Source of the DNA: Albifimbria verrucaria
Lineage: Eukaryota > Ascomycota > Sordariomycetes > Hypocreales > Stachybotryaceae
DNA: 64,000 bases
Reading direction: 5' to 3'
Assembly: GCA_020081605.1 (NCBI GenBank)
Contig: JAHREC010000011.1
Location: forward strand, 2,108,001 to 2,172,000
The position numbers and the translations under genes are program-made. Positions 36,598-48,794 of this stretch are shown piece by piece. Below the pieces are notes generated by a model. The model searched no databases and was not told the origin of the DNA. It worked only from the letters and a program-made list of their open reading frames with translations. The stretch's first letter is position 1. Each line of letters opens with the position of its first letter.

Positions 36598-37765
36598 GAT
36601 GAACGCGCTATTCACTCAACGGTCTACAACTCAATTGGTCCCAGCCACGTGGATCTTGGTGCAGTCCGATAACGGTACGATCCCCAAAAGCTCTGGGCGA
36701 AGACTGTTCCCGGTTTAGCGGTTCAGGTCAAGTTGTGGATGGAAGGAGACGCGGGTGTTGTGGATGAGTTTGACGGCATGCTGGGTGTGGAGTTGGAGGT
36801 GATGAGGACGCAAGGCTCCCCTGCAACTGGATGGGACTCCTCATTTGGTAGGATGTAGTCTCAAGTCCCAGCTTTACGGATAAAGAAAGAAAAAGTAGCG
36901 GTTGTTTTGTTGAAGAGTTTTTGGGAGGAAGTTGGAATCATGTTGGATGGAAAATAAAAACTCTGCCTTGTAGATTCGTGTTGGAAGGCGCGTTGTTCGT
37001 CTGTTGGTTCCTTCCCCGCTGCTTTTGGCTGGCTACGTCGACGCATCATGCCGTAGGCCAAGAAAAATAGAAGGAAACCACCAAATGCCATGCTAAAAAT
37101 CTTATTACTGAATAAGTAGAAGCATAAAATAACCTCTTTAGAAATGGAGTTGACGTTTCATTCCATAGTTACCTAGATATTCATCCGACCTGAATCAATG
37201 AGATATGCCTTTATGTTTCTGGATGATTTTGTCAATTATTCAGACACCAATGTGTTTTTGACCACGTGCCTCATCCAGGAACCATCGTCCTCCTCGGCAT
37301 CGCCATCCGACCCCCTCACCGAAGAAAATGGGAAGAGATGATCGCGGACCTCCCCGACCCTGTCAATTGTTATCAAATGCTTGCTTCAGGGCCAATTTGG
37401 CCTTCCGCACATGGCATCGTTCGTCGCCTCTGAGAGGCTATCCCCGGATCAGTCGGCACCTCGACACACCAATCAATCTGAACAGCCAGTCCTAAAGAAG
37501 AAAGCGGCAACGTTCCGCTTCATGAGCTAGTCTCCAGCATTGATAAACAACAAAAGATCTTTGCTTGATCCGCAGCCTTGCATATGGTGATTCAGCCTCT
37601 ACCGGCTGGAAGCTTCCGGCGGCTTGCCATTGGAATGGCATGAAAACTGTATAAGGTCCCTTGCCCGGCCATCCACCATGATCCGATCCAGGGAACCTTA
37701 CCGACTCTCTCTCTTTCGACTCTTCCTTGCCTCCCAAGACACCAAGGAAACGAACTCCTGCGACG
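36598..37765. other. Divergent promoter region EBP-like / phosphoesterase
   Basis: Between two start codons. A 76-codon minus-strand frame (36861-37091) with a hydrophobic start is noted but not accepted as a gene. Confidence 0.6.
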
Positions 37766-40555
37766 ATGAAGTGGCACGGAATCATTGGCAGCGTTGTCGC
37801 GTGCGCCTGTCTCCCAGGCACTCTGGCCTGCGGCAGCGACGGCGACGGCTGCTACGGTCCTACCGACAAGGTCGAGCACGTCCGCCACGTCAAGCGCATC
37901 CAGCCTGGAGCTCCTGAGGCTGTCTACGGTCCCAAGGCGCCTCTGGAATGGGGACAGGTCAACTTTATGCATACGGTACGTGCTGGCATATCCATCGGTA
38001 GTGTTGGTGGCTCGGCGGTTTGAAACTTACACGGTTTGTGTCCTATCTTCAGACCGATACCCATGGCTGGCTCGAGGGCCATATCAAGGAGCAAAACTAC
38101 GGTGCTGATTGGGGTGATTTTGTTACCTTCACTCGTCGCATGAAGCAGACCGCTGGCAACATGGGCGTCGACCTGCTCCTCATCGACACCGGCGACCTGC
38201 ACGACGGCACTGGTCTTTCTGATGCCACCAAGCTTGATGGCGAGAAATCCATGCCTATCTTTGACGAGGTGGACTACGACCTGCTCACCATTGGTACGCC
38301 AATCGCAATTGGACCGAGGATATTCGGGTCTGACATCTTGTAACAGGAAACCACGAGCTCTACGTGACCGAAGTCGCTCTTCAGATGTTCCAAGACTACG
38401 CCCGGAAATGGGGAGATCGCTATGTCACCTCTAACGTCAAGGTCTTCAACCAGACGTCGAACCAGTACGAGTACGTTGGTGCCACCCATCGTTACTTCAC
38501 GACGAACAAAGGCCTGCATGTTATGGCTTTCGGTGTCCTCTACGACTTTACTGGTACGTTCGGCACGACTACAAATACTCCCCTTGATAAGGTGCTGACT
38601 AGTTTGAATGAAGGAAACTCGAATGCTTCGCAAGTCATCAAGGCTGCTGACATGATCAAGGAGTCGTGGTTCACGGAAGCTCTCGAGTCCAAGGAGCCTG
38701 TTGACCTGTTCGTTCTCTTTGGTCACAACCCTGCTCGTCCCACGGACAGCTCCAGCACGTTCCAGATCGTTTGGGATGAAATCCGAAAGGCACACCCAAA
38801 GACGCCAATTGAGGTGTTCGGCGGTCATAGCCATATCCGAGACTTTGTCGTTTACGATGAGTCCTCCGTTGGTATTGAGTCTGGACGATACTGCGAAACC
38901 CTTGGCTGGATCTCCATGAGCGGCTTCGATGCCACCAACAGCGCTTTCAAGGGCGTCAAGAACCCGCACGGCGTTGCCAACCCTCACGTCCTGCTGTTGA
39001 GAACGCCGTGTCGCCGTTTGTCTTCTCCCGCCGCTACCTCGACTGGAACCGCAACACCTTCGTCTACCACACCAACCAGACGCCCGCCAAGTTCGACTAC
39101 GGCTCTGGTCTTCGCGTCACCGGAGACATCACCGAACTTCGTGAGGAGCTCAAACTCGGTGAGATCTATGGCTGCGCGCCCAAGACTTGGTGCATGAGCT
39201 GCGCCCCTATTGACGACGAGAAGAACATCTTCCCCGGTGTCATCATCCCCGCCGTTTCTGCCATCGTTGTCAACCAGACCAGGGCAGATAAGCATCGTCT
39301 TATTCTTGGCAACACGGGTGCCGTGCGATTCGATGTGTACAAGGGTCCGTTTACATACGACGACAACTTCATCGTCTCACCGTTCCGCGACGTCTTCCTC
39401 TACATCCCCGACGTGCCCTTTGCGAAGGCCAAGACCATAATTAGCCAGTGCGTTTGACCGCCCTCCATCTCGCGTTTCACGGCGTTTCTTTGTGCATTTT
39501 TGAGCGCGCGCCTCCTTTTTCCTATTTTGCCGCATAGCCGCCTTTCCTGCAAACGAGCTGACGAGCTGACGCCCACCATCCAGGTTGAATGCCGGCCGCG
39601 CCGACAAGCGCAGCGACTTTGCGTCTATGCCACTCCCTCGCGATGAATGCGTAGACCCCACCCTCGGCTATCTTACCCGCCGCGAGACTCGCGATGAGCC
39701 TCGAGGCGTCGTTCGTCGCCAGGAGACCGTGGACGCCGGCTACGTGACCTCTGACGACTGGGGTAACGATGGTAATTCTCACCCCTCTGCCTTGCACCCC
39801 TTTTGTCCTCCTCCCCATGACCGTCAGAAGCTAGAAGAACTCGGTCTAATTGCTCCTAGGTGACGATACCAAGCACTCCGCTATTCCTAACTACAGGATC
39901 CCCGGCTACTGGGAGGCCCGCGCCGGCTTCCCGAGGACGGCAGCGAACCGGAGACCGTCGACGTCGTCTTCTTCGACTTGTAAGTCCCACAGCCTACGAT
40001 TCCCCTTCCTCTTCGGGTAGTGAAGGCTTATGCCTTTCCCACTCCCAATGGCACCCAACTGCAGATGCAGGACCCGCTGATATTTTTCCAATTTTCTTCT
40101 AACTGCTTCGCAGTATCGAGAAATACGTCATTCAGTATCTCGGCGAGGGCTTCAGCTCCGACATGGTTGAGTGTTACATCGATTGCCAGTTCAGCTCCCA
40201 GGGTACGTGGTCAAATGCCGCTTCCTTTTCAGCCCTCCACATCCTCAATCCTTCCCTCCCCTTTCTCTTTAATGCAGCCCACTATCTGCACCTGCATCCG
40301 TCCGTTTTATTTTCCTGCAGCACGTTTTTAAATCTTACCCACACACAAGCATGCACACCCACACATCCCCCTTGTTGATCCTTCTCCGGCCCCCTTTCGC
40401 CGGGCTACCTCGTGGCACCCCAACCGTCGCGTGGCATTGGGCTGCATGTAATCCCCGCTGGACGCGGAAGGCTGACAGAATATTCCTTCCCAGATTTCAT
40501 GCTTCCATATGCTAAGCTTGCCTGGCAAGACAATATTGACAGCTGCGCCATCTAA
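37766..40555 (+). CDS. Secreted calcineurin-like phosphoesterase (5'-nucleotidase-type)
   Basis: A metallophosphoesterase of the type found in yeast YHR202W and fungal 5'-nucleotidase-like proteins. Seven exons: 37766-37975, 38053-38293, 38347-39447, 39584-39771, 39860-39979, 40114-40202 and 40494-40555; the last intron is long (291 bp). The corrected total is 670 aa. A signal peptide is clear (MKWHGIIGSVVACACLPGTLA). Metal-binding motifs are TDTHGWLEGH, DTGDLHDGTGL, GNHE (across a splice), FGHNPARP and FGGHSHIRD. The C-terminal half has cysteine pairs (YGCAPKTWCMSC; MVECYIDCQF) suited to an extracellular protein and ends DNIDSCAI. Missing bases are inferred at about 38990-38991 and 39930-39932. 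Substrate may be nucleotides or other phosphoesters. Confidence 0.87.
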
Positions 40556-41182
40556 GGCTAGGCTGCTTCATGTGAAACGGGCGGTGCTGAGTGAGGTTGC
40601 ATGCGGATACAGCAGGGCCGAATCCGTCCGGCTCGGTCCACTCGGCGATCTCAGATCCCTCTCGTATTCAACAGTTTCAGAGCGGTGTAGCGAAACATAA
40701 CAGTCTATCATGATAGCGTTGGCTATAATTTGAGTCAAGATAAAATTGAATCTGGTAATGTACAAAATGCGACAGGCGCGTGACCTGTGTTCCTTTCTGT
40801 GCGCCATGTATGATGCATGAAATCCTTCAAGGACCCTCCGGATGATATCCCCCTACTCCCGTGCGCTCCTGTAATCCCTCGCTCTTAGGTAATGACTGAA
40901 AAAGAAAAACAATGCATGCAAGAGGTTCATGATGCTAAAGCCTTTTATCTGTGCCCAAAGATGAATCAAGAAAAGGTAGAAAAAGTAGAAGTTTAAAATT
41001 TGTGAATGAAGAAGTGAAAGTAAGAGATAGAAAGTAAGAAGTAGAAAGTAAAAGTTAGGAAATAGAGATCCCAAGAAGTGAAAGAAAAGAAAAGGGTTGA
41101 AGATAAAGTTGAAGAAGAAGAAAAGAAGAAAATCATGAATCCAAGACCCATAAGATACTCATACAATGTTCCAGTTGTCCGT
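40556..41182. other. Convergent intergenic with purine-rich tract
   Basis: It lies between the phosphoesterase and transcription-factor-like stops. The + strand is strongly A/G-rich from about 40890 to 41140. Confidence 0.65.
41003..41060. repeat. Degenerate purine repeat, unit about 13-14 bp
   Basis: Roughly four copies of a GAAGTAGAAAGTA-like unit in tandem, within the A/G-rich tract; on the minus strand it would be a U/C-rich part of the transcription-factor gene 3' UTR. Confidence 0.6.
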
Positions 41183-43164
41183 TCATAGATATGGCCCAAG
41201 AGGCTGGCGGTCCATGTAACGCCTCGCCTCGTAATCAGCAAGCATACGCTTCAGCAGCGTTCGGTCGTCGTAAGTCACAGTGCCCAGCTCCTGTACCGGC
41301 AGCAGCCTGCAGAGCTCCAGGTCGCAGTCAGAGAGGGCGTCCACGTCCTCGGCGCGAACTCCAACCAGCAGAGCAACGCATTCTAAGTATGAGCCGAGAT
41401 CAATCGGCTGAAGGCAGAGCCCAGTCTCCGCATCGGTGACTTGGGCAATAGAGTATATAACCATGCAGGTCCAAAGAAGTAGTGGTCGTAGCACGTCGGT
41501 ATGTGGTAGTCCGTCAAGAATAAGACCAGGGCTATGCGCATAGGCGCCGCGCTCGTGGAAACGCATGATAATCGTCTGGACTTGGTGAGATAGCATCGTA
41601 AGGAGAACATTATAAGAAGACTGGGTTCGCGGCTCTGACAGCAGCTCCTCCATATATAGAATGGCACCAATACGCAGAACGGGGTCAAGCAGATTGCCTG
41701 ATGCCGTTGGCACAGCATTGGACCGCTGCATGTGGTCCTGGTAAAGAGTACCCGGTGCTGGCTGGCGGAGGCCATCATCAGAGAAATCTGGCTCGTGCAG
41801 TGAAGAGAACCTGTCGAGGAAGACGTTGCCGCTTGACACCGTCTCGTCTCGTAGGGGGCCAGGATACCGAGTGAGCATGTATTCGATTCTCATGTACTCT
41901 TCCATGTAGCCTGGCGACTCCAGGAGGAAGGTGTTCGTAGGGACAGTGCGGGAGAGCTTCAGAGCCTGTGTGAAGAAGACAAGGGCGCGGATGGAATCGA
42001 TGTTGAATTGCGTAATGCCGCAGACCTGGAACAGTTGATGCACCCTGAAGGCATACTGCGCTCTCATATCGCCGGGCAACATTTCAGAGACAGGCGGGAA
42101 GAAACGCGTGGACTCGAGATAGGGGATAGAGCCTGTATATGCTGCACCCTTGACATCGGCTCTAAAAAGACAGAATCGTTAAACTGTGCTCGATTGATAG
42201 ATAGATAGGGTCATAGAGAACATACTTTCTAATGTCATTCAAGACATGGCCCCAATCAACCTTCATACCACCATTGCGGGCAATGATGTATTGCAAACCC
42301 TTCATATGGATATGCCAGTGGTCGTATCGTCCCACTCGGAGCTGTCAAGAGGCTGTTAGCTAATGCATCATGACGCTCTGTTTCAGGGGCAACCTACACA
42401 GGCAGAGGCCATCGCTGCAATCGCCTCCAGCATGGCAGAGTCGCTGGCACGGCTCCCACTGCGGAGGCGGTGGTCGATGGTGCCACAGAACTTGTCAATG
42501 TGATACCGTAGGTAGTCAAAGGAGCCGTCACCCATCCGAATCGAATGCACAAGGGCGCCAATCATGGAATCACTCTCCACTGCGACCACGTCGCTTTCGT
42601 TTCTTGGGAACATATTCGACTCGTGGGGGCGGTGTAACTGCCAGCTTCATCCTGATTACTGGGCCGGTAAGTGTTCTGATCTATGTAGATGTTCCCAAGG
42701 TCATGGGGCAAGTCGCTGAAATCTGAAGCGGAGTTGTAGTCGTGCCAAGTCTCAGGCACGCCCAGTGTTGCTGGAATGGTATCGTATGGGTCGTCACTGC
42801 TGCCGCCCAGGCTTGGGGCGGTAGGGTAGAAGCTCCCTGAATACTGAAGGCATCCTCACCACTCTCCGAGCTACTGTATGGCGTTGACGTTCTAGCCGTG
42901 TTTGCCGTGCAGGGTCTGCCGCGCTTCGTTGTCTTGGGCTTCTCGGTAGGCTTAGACACGAACTTGAATTTTCTTTCATTCAACCTGGTTTCGATCGGCT
43001 TAGGGAAGCGCTATGGTGCTTTCTTGATAACGGCTGCGAAGGGGAAGTGGGAGCGGCAAATGTGTTCACGAAGCGAGTTCCTGGTGCTTGGTCTTGGAGA
43101 CGTGAAGACCTCGGCGCGTTGAGACCAACGTCCCATTATGCACTGTGGAGTTGAAATGATCCAT
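41183..43164 (-). CDS. Fungal transcription-factor-like protein (Fungal_trans_2/DUF3468 type)
   Basis: Three exons on the minus strand: 42398-43164, 42226-42341 and 41183-42161, introns 56 and 64 bp. It starts MDHFNSTVHNGTLVSTRRGLH. The N-terminal part has REHICRSHFPFAAVIKKAP and KFKFVSKPTEKPKTTKRGRP; the middle is Ser/Pro/Asp-rich. The regulatory core begins WHIHMKGLQYIIARNGGM, the usual opening of the fungal-specific domain, and continues with IDSIRALVFFTQALKLSR and LLLWTCMVIYSIAQVTDAETG. I see no Zn2Cys6 cluster. The frame is damaged in exon 1: two bases missing near 43069, one at 42834-42836, one at 42626-42630, plus an in-frame TAG at 43011-43013. With these the length is 621 aa. DNA binding is not shown by sequence. 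Confidence 0.75.
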
Positions 43165-44997
43165 AACGGACACTTCTTCGGCACTTTCCTGATGCTTCCT
43201 AGTATGTAGGGCTGGGTAGCTGACGTGGTGGTGTTGGTGAAAGGGGAAAGATGGTAGGTTCAGACAAGTTTATGAGTCAAGGTTGGGGTTCATAAAGCGT
43301 CAATCCTTTGAGGAGGTGTTCTTGATCAGGCTCTCCAAATCCAAGAGGTTTCAGGGCATGGGCTTGGATATTGTATTAATACTCGGCCCTGGCGGCGAGC
43401 GGGCGGCGGGCGGCAGCTCTCCCACCTCCAAGCCTTCATTATACGTATATGCGCGTCTGCGCAGGGCTGATAGTCATGCAGCGACAAGACCCAATGCCGA
43501 CTCTAGCTGCTAGCTCGAGACAACAGTTGACCTCGTCGACAAAAACAAGGATCACAAATGTCAGGGGTGTTAACCGAACAGACGTGCCACCACCACCGAT
43601 CGAGTGGGTAGGAAGTCGGCTGCAGAGGGTGGAAGCATAGCAGGACGCTATCCCAAAGTGTCCTACTTACCAGATTAGGTGCCAAAAGCATGTAGCGTTG
43701 GGCCACTTGGGAGGGAAGTCAACGGTGCTGCCGTAATTGACCAAGATAGGCTGTCACCACCCTATCCGAGGACGCCCACGGCCTGCTCCCTCCTTAGAGG
43801 CGGGCAGAGGCGGGAGAGTTGCAGCATGCAAGCCTGCATAGGCGTGGTTAATAATCGGTGACCCTGGCTTGCAGTCCCAGCACACCCCCGTTCCAGCTGC
43901 AGTAGTCGTTGGAAGCCGTTGGCACTGCTGACATCAGCCTGGAGTTGCTTCTGGATGACGCCATGAAAGAGTTGCTCGAGCAAGGTCTCAAGGCGTGTGC
44001 CTTTTCCCTGAGCCAAATTATACCCCTTTGCGGTCGGCTCGTATAAGCGCTGCGGGTAGCAAAGATCTAGCGTGTACGATGTTGGGGTGGAGGGGTTTAG
44101 CATCATGCAGAGGCGGCCGCCAGGGCCGACCTTCCAATATCATGGAATCTCCGACTTAGCCCCAGATCATGGACTTTTGGGTTTTGCCCTACGGTTTGGG
44201 GCATGAAATGGAAATACTAAAATTCTTTTGTCTCCGGGAGGTTAAGTGCGACTAGGAGTCGGGTCGGACTTCAGCCTGGCGAGGTGGCTACGGGCTTGGA
44301 GGCCTGGCTCGAGCGTCTGTGTATCCTTCATCCTGAGATGCCCTTTTCATTAGAAAACATGGCATGATTGGAACGGATTGCTTCCCAAATCCCTGAAAGA
44401 CTTCTCTACGGGCCTGCATATGCGAGCCGCCCACTCGGGACATCAACGTTCGTATCAGGGTCCTCGGGAAGAGGAAGGATTCTAGAAGCTTGGGGTCCAA
44501 GTCTCACTCTTCCGTAGATAAGGTGGGTAGACTGTATCGTGGGAATCCTTCCAATTCCTGGGGATGGGTGCTTCGTAACGAGTCAGACAGCTGGCCTGCT
44601 CCTCGCCCAAGTTACACAGAACGTGTGACACTTGCGGCCAAGGCTGGGACGTTCCCAGATCTACAGCCCTCGGCAGCGCAAGTGTGCGGCATGGGCAGAG
44701 GCAGGTGCAGGCTAGGCGAAAGCCACCACAGGCATGCAAGTCCATGGTCCCATCGACGGTCCAATGAGGTGCTCGAGGTGCTTCCAAATAGGTTTTGAAT
44801 GACCTGGACGGGATATTAAGGGAGGGAGGAGCAATCTCGTTGTCTAGCCCGGCCCCTGACCCTCAACAACACAGCTGTGTCGGTCACCGAAAATGCTTGA
44901 TGCAGAAGTGTTATTTTGATATACAGACCTGGAACAGTCTTTGCAACGCACAGGCCTAGATAGACAAGCCATGTCGCAGGTATGTTGGAAAGATAGT

Positions 44998-45016
44998 AGC
45001 CAGCCAGCCAGCCAGC
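44998..45016. repeat. (CAGC)n microsatellite
   Basis: About four and a half AGCC/CAGC units in non-coding DNA. Confidence 0.8.
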
Positions 45017-46300
45017 CTGAGCAGGCGTATGCTATTTTCCCAGTGAAAGGCATGGGCGTGTCGTGCTGCCCGAGGTGGGAGACGTCCATGGGCAGCCGGC
45101 AGGGATATGGCTCGGCAAACTCGCCGTTTCAGCGGGTCTTTTTCGTGCGTAGGGCCTTTTGAACCCCGACGGGTTTGGTTCTTGATTAGGCTGTTCAAGG
45201 CCAGGGCTCCAGGGTTGTGACTAGCGCGCGGCTTGGAGGGTAATGAGAGCCGCAAGTCCCTGGCTAGGAGGTTGGGAGTGCTGTGACCAGGGCGCAGCGG
45301 AAGGGCCGACTCATCCCCTTGGGCTAGTCGGTGACCAGACGATAGGGATAGGGAGTGTTCGACAGGTGCTATCACGAAAACAAGCGTGGAGGAGGTTTGA
45401 CTGAGGGCCAAGCCAAAGGTGAGCGTTGACCGGGGTGTGCTTAGTGGAGAGGTGGGTGGAGGGACGAACGAACGACGAACGAGCGGGTGCGGGCGGGTGG
45501 GCGGGCGGGCTGTCGCTGTTGAATTGCCCGCCTCCGCCCTTTCGTTGCGGTCACGAAGGCATCAAGCGCGGCGGCCTCGTTGAAAAGAGCGGGCAGTGGA
45601 CGGCGTGCCGTCTGTGCCAGGAGAAGCGCCATGAGAAGGGATCCTTGCGCAGAGGGCGAAGCGAGCTCGAGCCCATGGCCAAGGCGTGAGGCTCTAGGAG
45701 GAGCAGAGCAGAGAGCAGCAGCCCGGTGTGACGATGTGCATCAGCCAGCACTTGCCAAACAGCCAATAACGGCAGTGGTGGCGTGGGAATGGAATGAGAT
45801 TGGGATGCAATATGCACGAGGAACAAGCAAGTAAGATCAAATGGTGGGTGAGGCTGCCTCGTGGCCCAGAAACTAAACACTTACACATACTTTAGGTAAT
45901 CCACCTTAATTCAAGCTACTTTTGGTGCTAAAAATAAAGTCGACTCTTTTTCCAGCAGACGCCGCTTTGCCTTATCAGATTCACCTACCTGCAGAGACGC
46001 CTGCATCGCTCAAGTCCGCGCCTGTTCCACAGTCTTTCTTTTTCGGTTCTTTTTGGTTCACCTTTTTGCTTTTTGGCGCCTCTGCTAATTATATTTCCTT
46101 TTTCTCCCTATGCCTAGCGCTTCTCCAGTATTTCAAATAATCTAAGCTGCATGGGCTGAGCGATCCGTCACCGAGGCTACGTCACCCTAACACCAACTGA
46201 GACATCGACCACTTCTCTCTCTCTTGGCCCACAGGCTAAGAAAGGGTCCTCTGAAACCGGGGAGGAGAAGGGGAGAGGGGGCGTCCAGACTGGCTGGCCA

Positions 46301-46340
46301 TCCTATCCTATCCTATCCCATCCCATCCTATCCTGTTCTA
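46301..46340. repeat. (TCCTA)n pentanucleotide array
   Basis: Eight five-base units, TCCTA with TCCCA, TCCTG and TTCTA variants. Confidence 0.85.
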
Positions 46341-48022
46341 TCCAACACCCTGGGCATGCATTACCTACTGTACAGCAACCTGCCTGTACCATAACCTGGC
46401 CGGCCCGCGGGGTGGAGACTCGAAAACACCGCGCGTGCGGCATTGGCGGCAACCGAAGGCCAGCGTGGGAGCCGGTAATGCCGGTCCAAGCACCATCAGC
46501 CAAATGATGTGGAATTATCGTGACATGTCCTAGGCTAAGACGTAGGCATTACGACTCGATCGCCCCTCTAAACAGGCTACGCGGCAATTGAGGCAGAGGC
46601 TCGCTTGGAATCCTAATCTACCTCGTATTACGATCATCAACAGTTGCCTAACCTCGAGACGGCATCGCGATGTTGCGAAATCCAGGTTATTCCCGTAGCA
46701 GCAAGGGTTCATCCTGATCTACTGCATACCTTGGGGCCAGGGTCTCTTCGCTCCGAGTTGATACGAAGGGCCACCTTGCTCTCGCACGCGCTGCCCCTCA
46801 TTCACCGAATCCCGCCTCTAAAGAAAAAGCAAACTAGCCTTCCAGCTCGGCCGGATGAATTCCTCCGAGGATCTTCGCACCCGATACTTCGCTTAAAAGC
46901 ACCTCAAGGGCCCAAAAGCAAAGAAAGACGAAGACAAATTGGAAGCGTCCAACAAACGGCAACTCCATCGTGAAATTATGTCCAAAACTGGAGACGCCAA
47001 AGTGGAATGACAACCGCTAGACAGGATAGCCTTACACATCGCATCTGGGATGATAAAAATCCTTCCAGCCCTATGACCCCTGGATATTACTCGAGTCAGG
47101 AAGAAAAGACAAAGCCTCGTCGCCCCATTGGTGATACCTGGAAATTTCAGTGATACCCAGGGCAGGGCTGATGAATCTGTGGGGATCCCGTCAAGTGTCG
47201 TGGTGCGGGTGCTGCCCGCAAGCCTTTCACTTGGAGGCCGTCGAATCAGATCGCCCGGCTTTCTTTCCTTCATGGGTGGGTTAGGCTTCTGAGCTAGCTA
47301 GCTCTGACATAAGAGGACGATCCCTGGTCTGCGAACTCATGATAGCTTCGTCTGGCCGGTCTGCCGCTCTCACTCCCTTCCCTTCTCCCCCTCCATCCAT
47401 CCCAAGGTGAGCGCATCTACCGCGCCCTTCCTTGCTCAAGCTCATGACAATCCAAGGCAAGACATGCCATGCTCATCACTCATTGTTGAGGCCCCTGCCG
47501 GCGTTGCTGCATCATGCCGAGACACCACCGGGGCACTCCGAGTGAAGTGAACTTGCCACGCCCTGTTGTGATGTGCACTAGCCCTCGATTTTGAGGAAAT
47601 ATCCCAGGTATGCGGACTTAAGACCCTGCAGTCAGCATCCTAACTCCAAGGCGAGCTTTTCCCACCCCTCGCGCTATTTCCCATTCATTCATGGGGTGGA
47701 CATCTCCGCCATCCTTGCCCTCTCTGTCTCTGTATTCTCGGGACTTGCGCACGGGATCATTCGATATGAACCCTGGTCTTTTAGTTTAGTCACCAACCAA
47801 ATTAGCTTGATTAACCAACTCCAGCAGCTACCTACATAGTGGTCAGCGCTGTTTCTGCTAGGCGCAACGGTTTGGAGGCCTACGTGGGGCCGCCAGCCAC
47901 GGCTTAAACAGCAGATTGGATCTTGAAATGTCTCTAGCACAACGCCGTTGGCTGGCCTGGAGGCAGCTGAACTCATGTCCCCTAACCCACTGTTTTCAGC
48001 TCCACCGCATCAGCAACGTTGC

Positions 48023-48060
48023 TCTGTGTGTGTGTACGTGTGTGTGAGTGCGTCTGTGTG
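48023..48060. repeat. (TG)n-rich tract
   Basis: Imperfect TG dinucleotide run in non-coding DNA. Confidence 0.8.
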
Positions 48061-48794
48061 AGCTGTTTCGGTCCCTCTTTCGTTGTCGAAACATAAGACA
48101 ATGACGTACTGCGTGAGACTTCCCCAAGGGCCCGATATCAACCGGAAAGTGACGATGATTATTGATCAAGCGGTCAAACGTCAAAGGGCGCCTCTCCTGT
48201 CCCTTCCCGTCCCTCCTCTCCCTCAGAGCGATAGCGGTGGCTGCTAGGGCCAGCCATGTGCTCCAGAATGTTGCCGTCGAGGCGGTCAGCTGAGGACATG
48301 CATCTTCACTCGAGGCTATTTTGGCCGGAGATTGGCGCTGGACCCCGTCCCATCGTCGTCCCCCTCATGTTCTCCGCGCTTGATGGGACGGTCTCACTGG
48401 AGCTATGGCCTGCGGCGGAACTGCCCTCCCCGGTGACGGTGACGGCAATGGCGCTGAGGTGGCATTCACAAGTCCCATGGGTGAAATCTGAGATTGCATT
48501 TGCATCAGCATTCGCTGACAACCCACGGGGCCCGCCCAATCACGTTGGCAACACACGCATCGCAGCAACCTGCAGCATCGCTTTGGTCATCTCCCATTCT
48601 CTTCTCTCCTGGTCCTGCCCATCTGATTCATCACAGCCCAGAGGGGTCTCGAACGCCCCTTCACCCCTCTCTTACACACCACGAACGCTTGATTACTCTG
48701 TGCTTGCCCGCCATTCTGCTTTGTCATGGCCTCCTCAGCAATCGCCTTTAATAGCTCCAGAATCTCCTCATTGTTCTATTTGCGTACTCCACAC

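Larger units (their letters stand above)
43165..48794. other. 5.6-kb gene-poor region
   Basis: The longest gap in the window, upstream of the transcription-factor-like gene and downstream of the GGCT-like gene. Frames are all short (the longest is 212 codons at 48256-48894, Pro/Ser-rich and partly antisense to GGCT) and none resembles a family. It holds a (CAGC)n run at 44998, a (TCCTA)n array at 46301 and a TG-rich tract at 48023. No transposon ends, tRNA or rRNA seen. Confidence 0.6.

Noticed and set aside
36861..37091. 76-codon minus-strand frame with hydrophobic start and RRRSQPK
   Set aside because: A possible small membrane protein, but there is no homology, splice support or conserved neighbour to back it.
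43762..44106. 114-codon minus-strand frame
   Set aside because: No domain; I tested whether it could be an upstream exon of the regulator-like gene and found no cysteine cluster.
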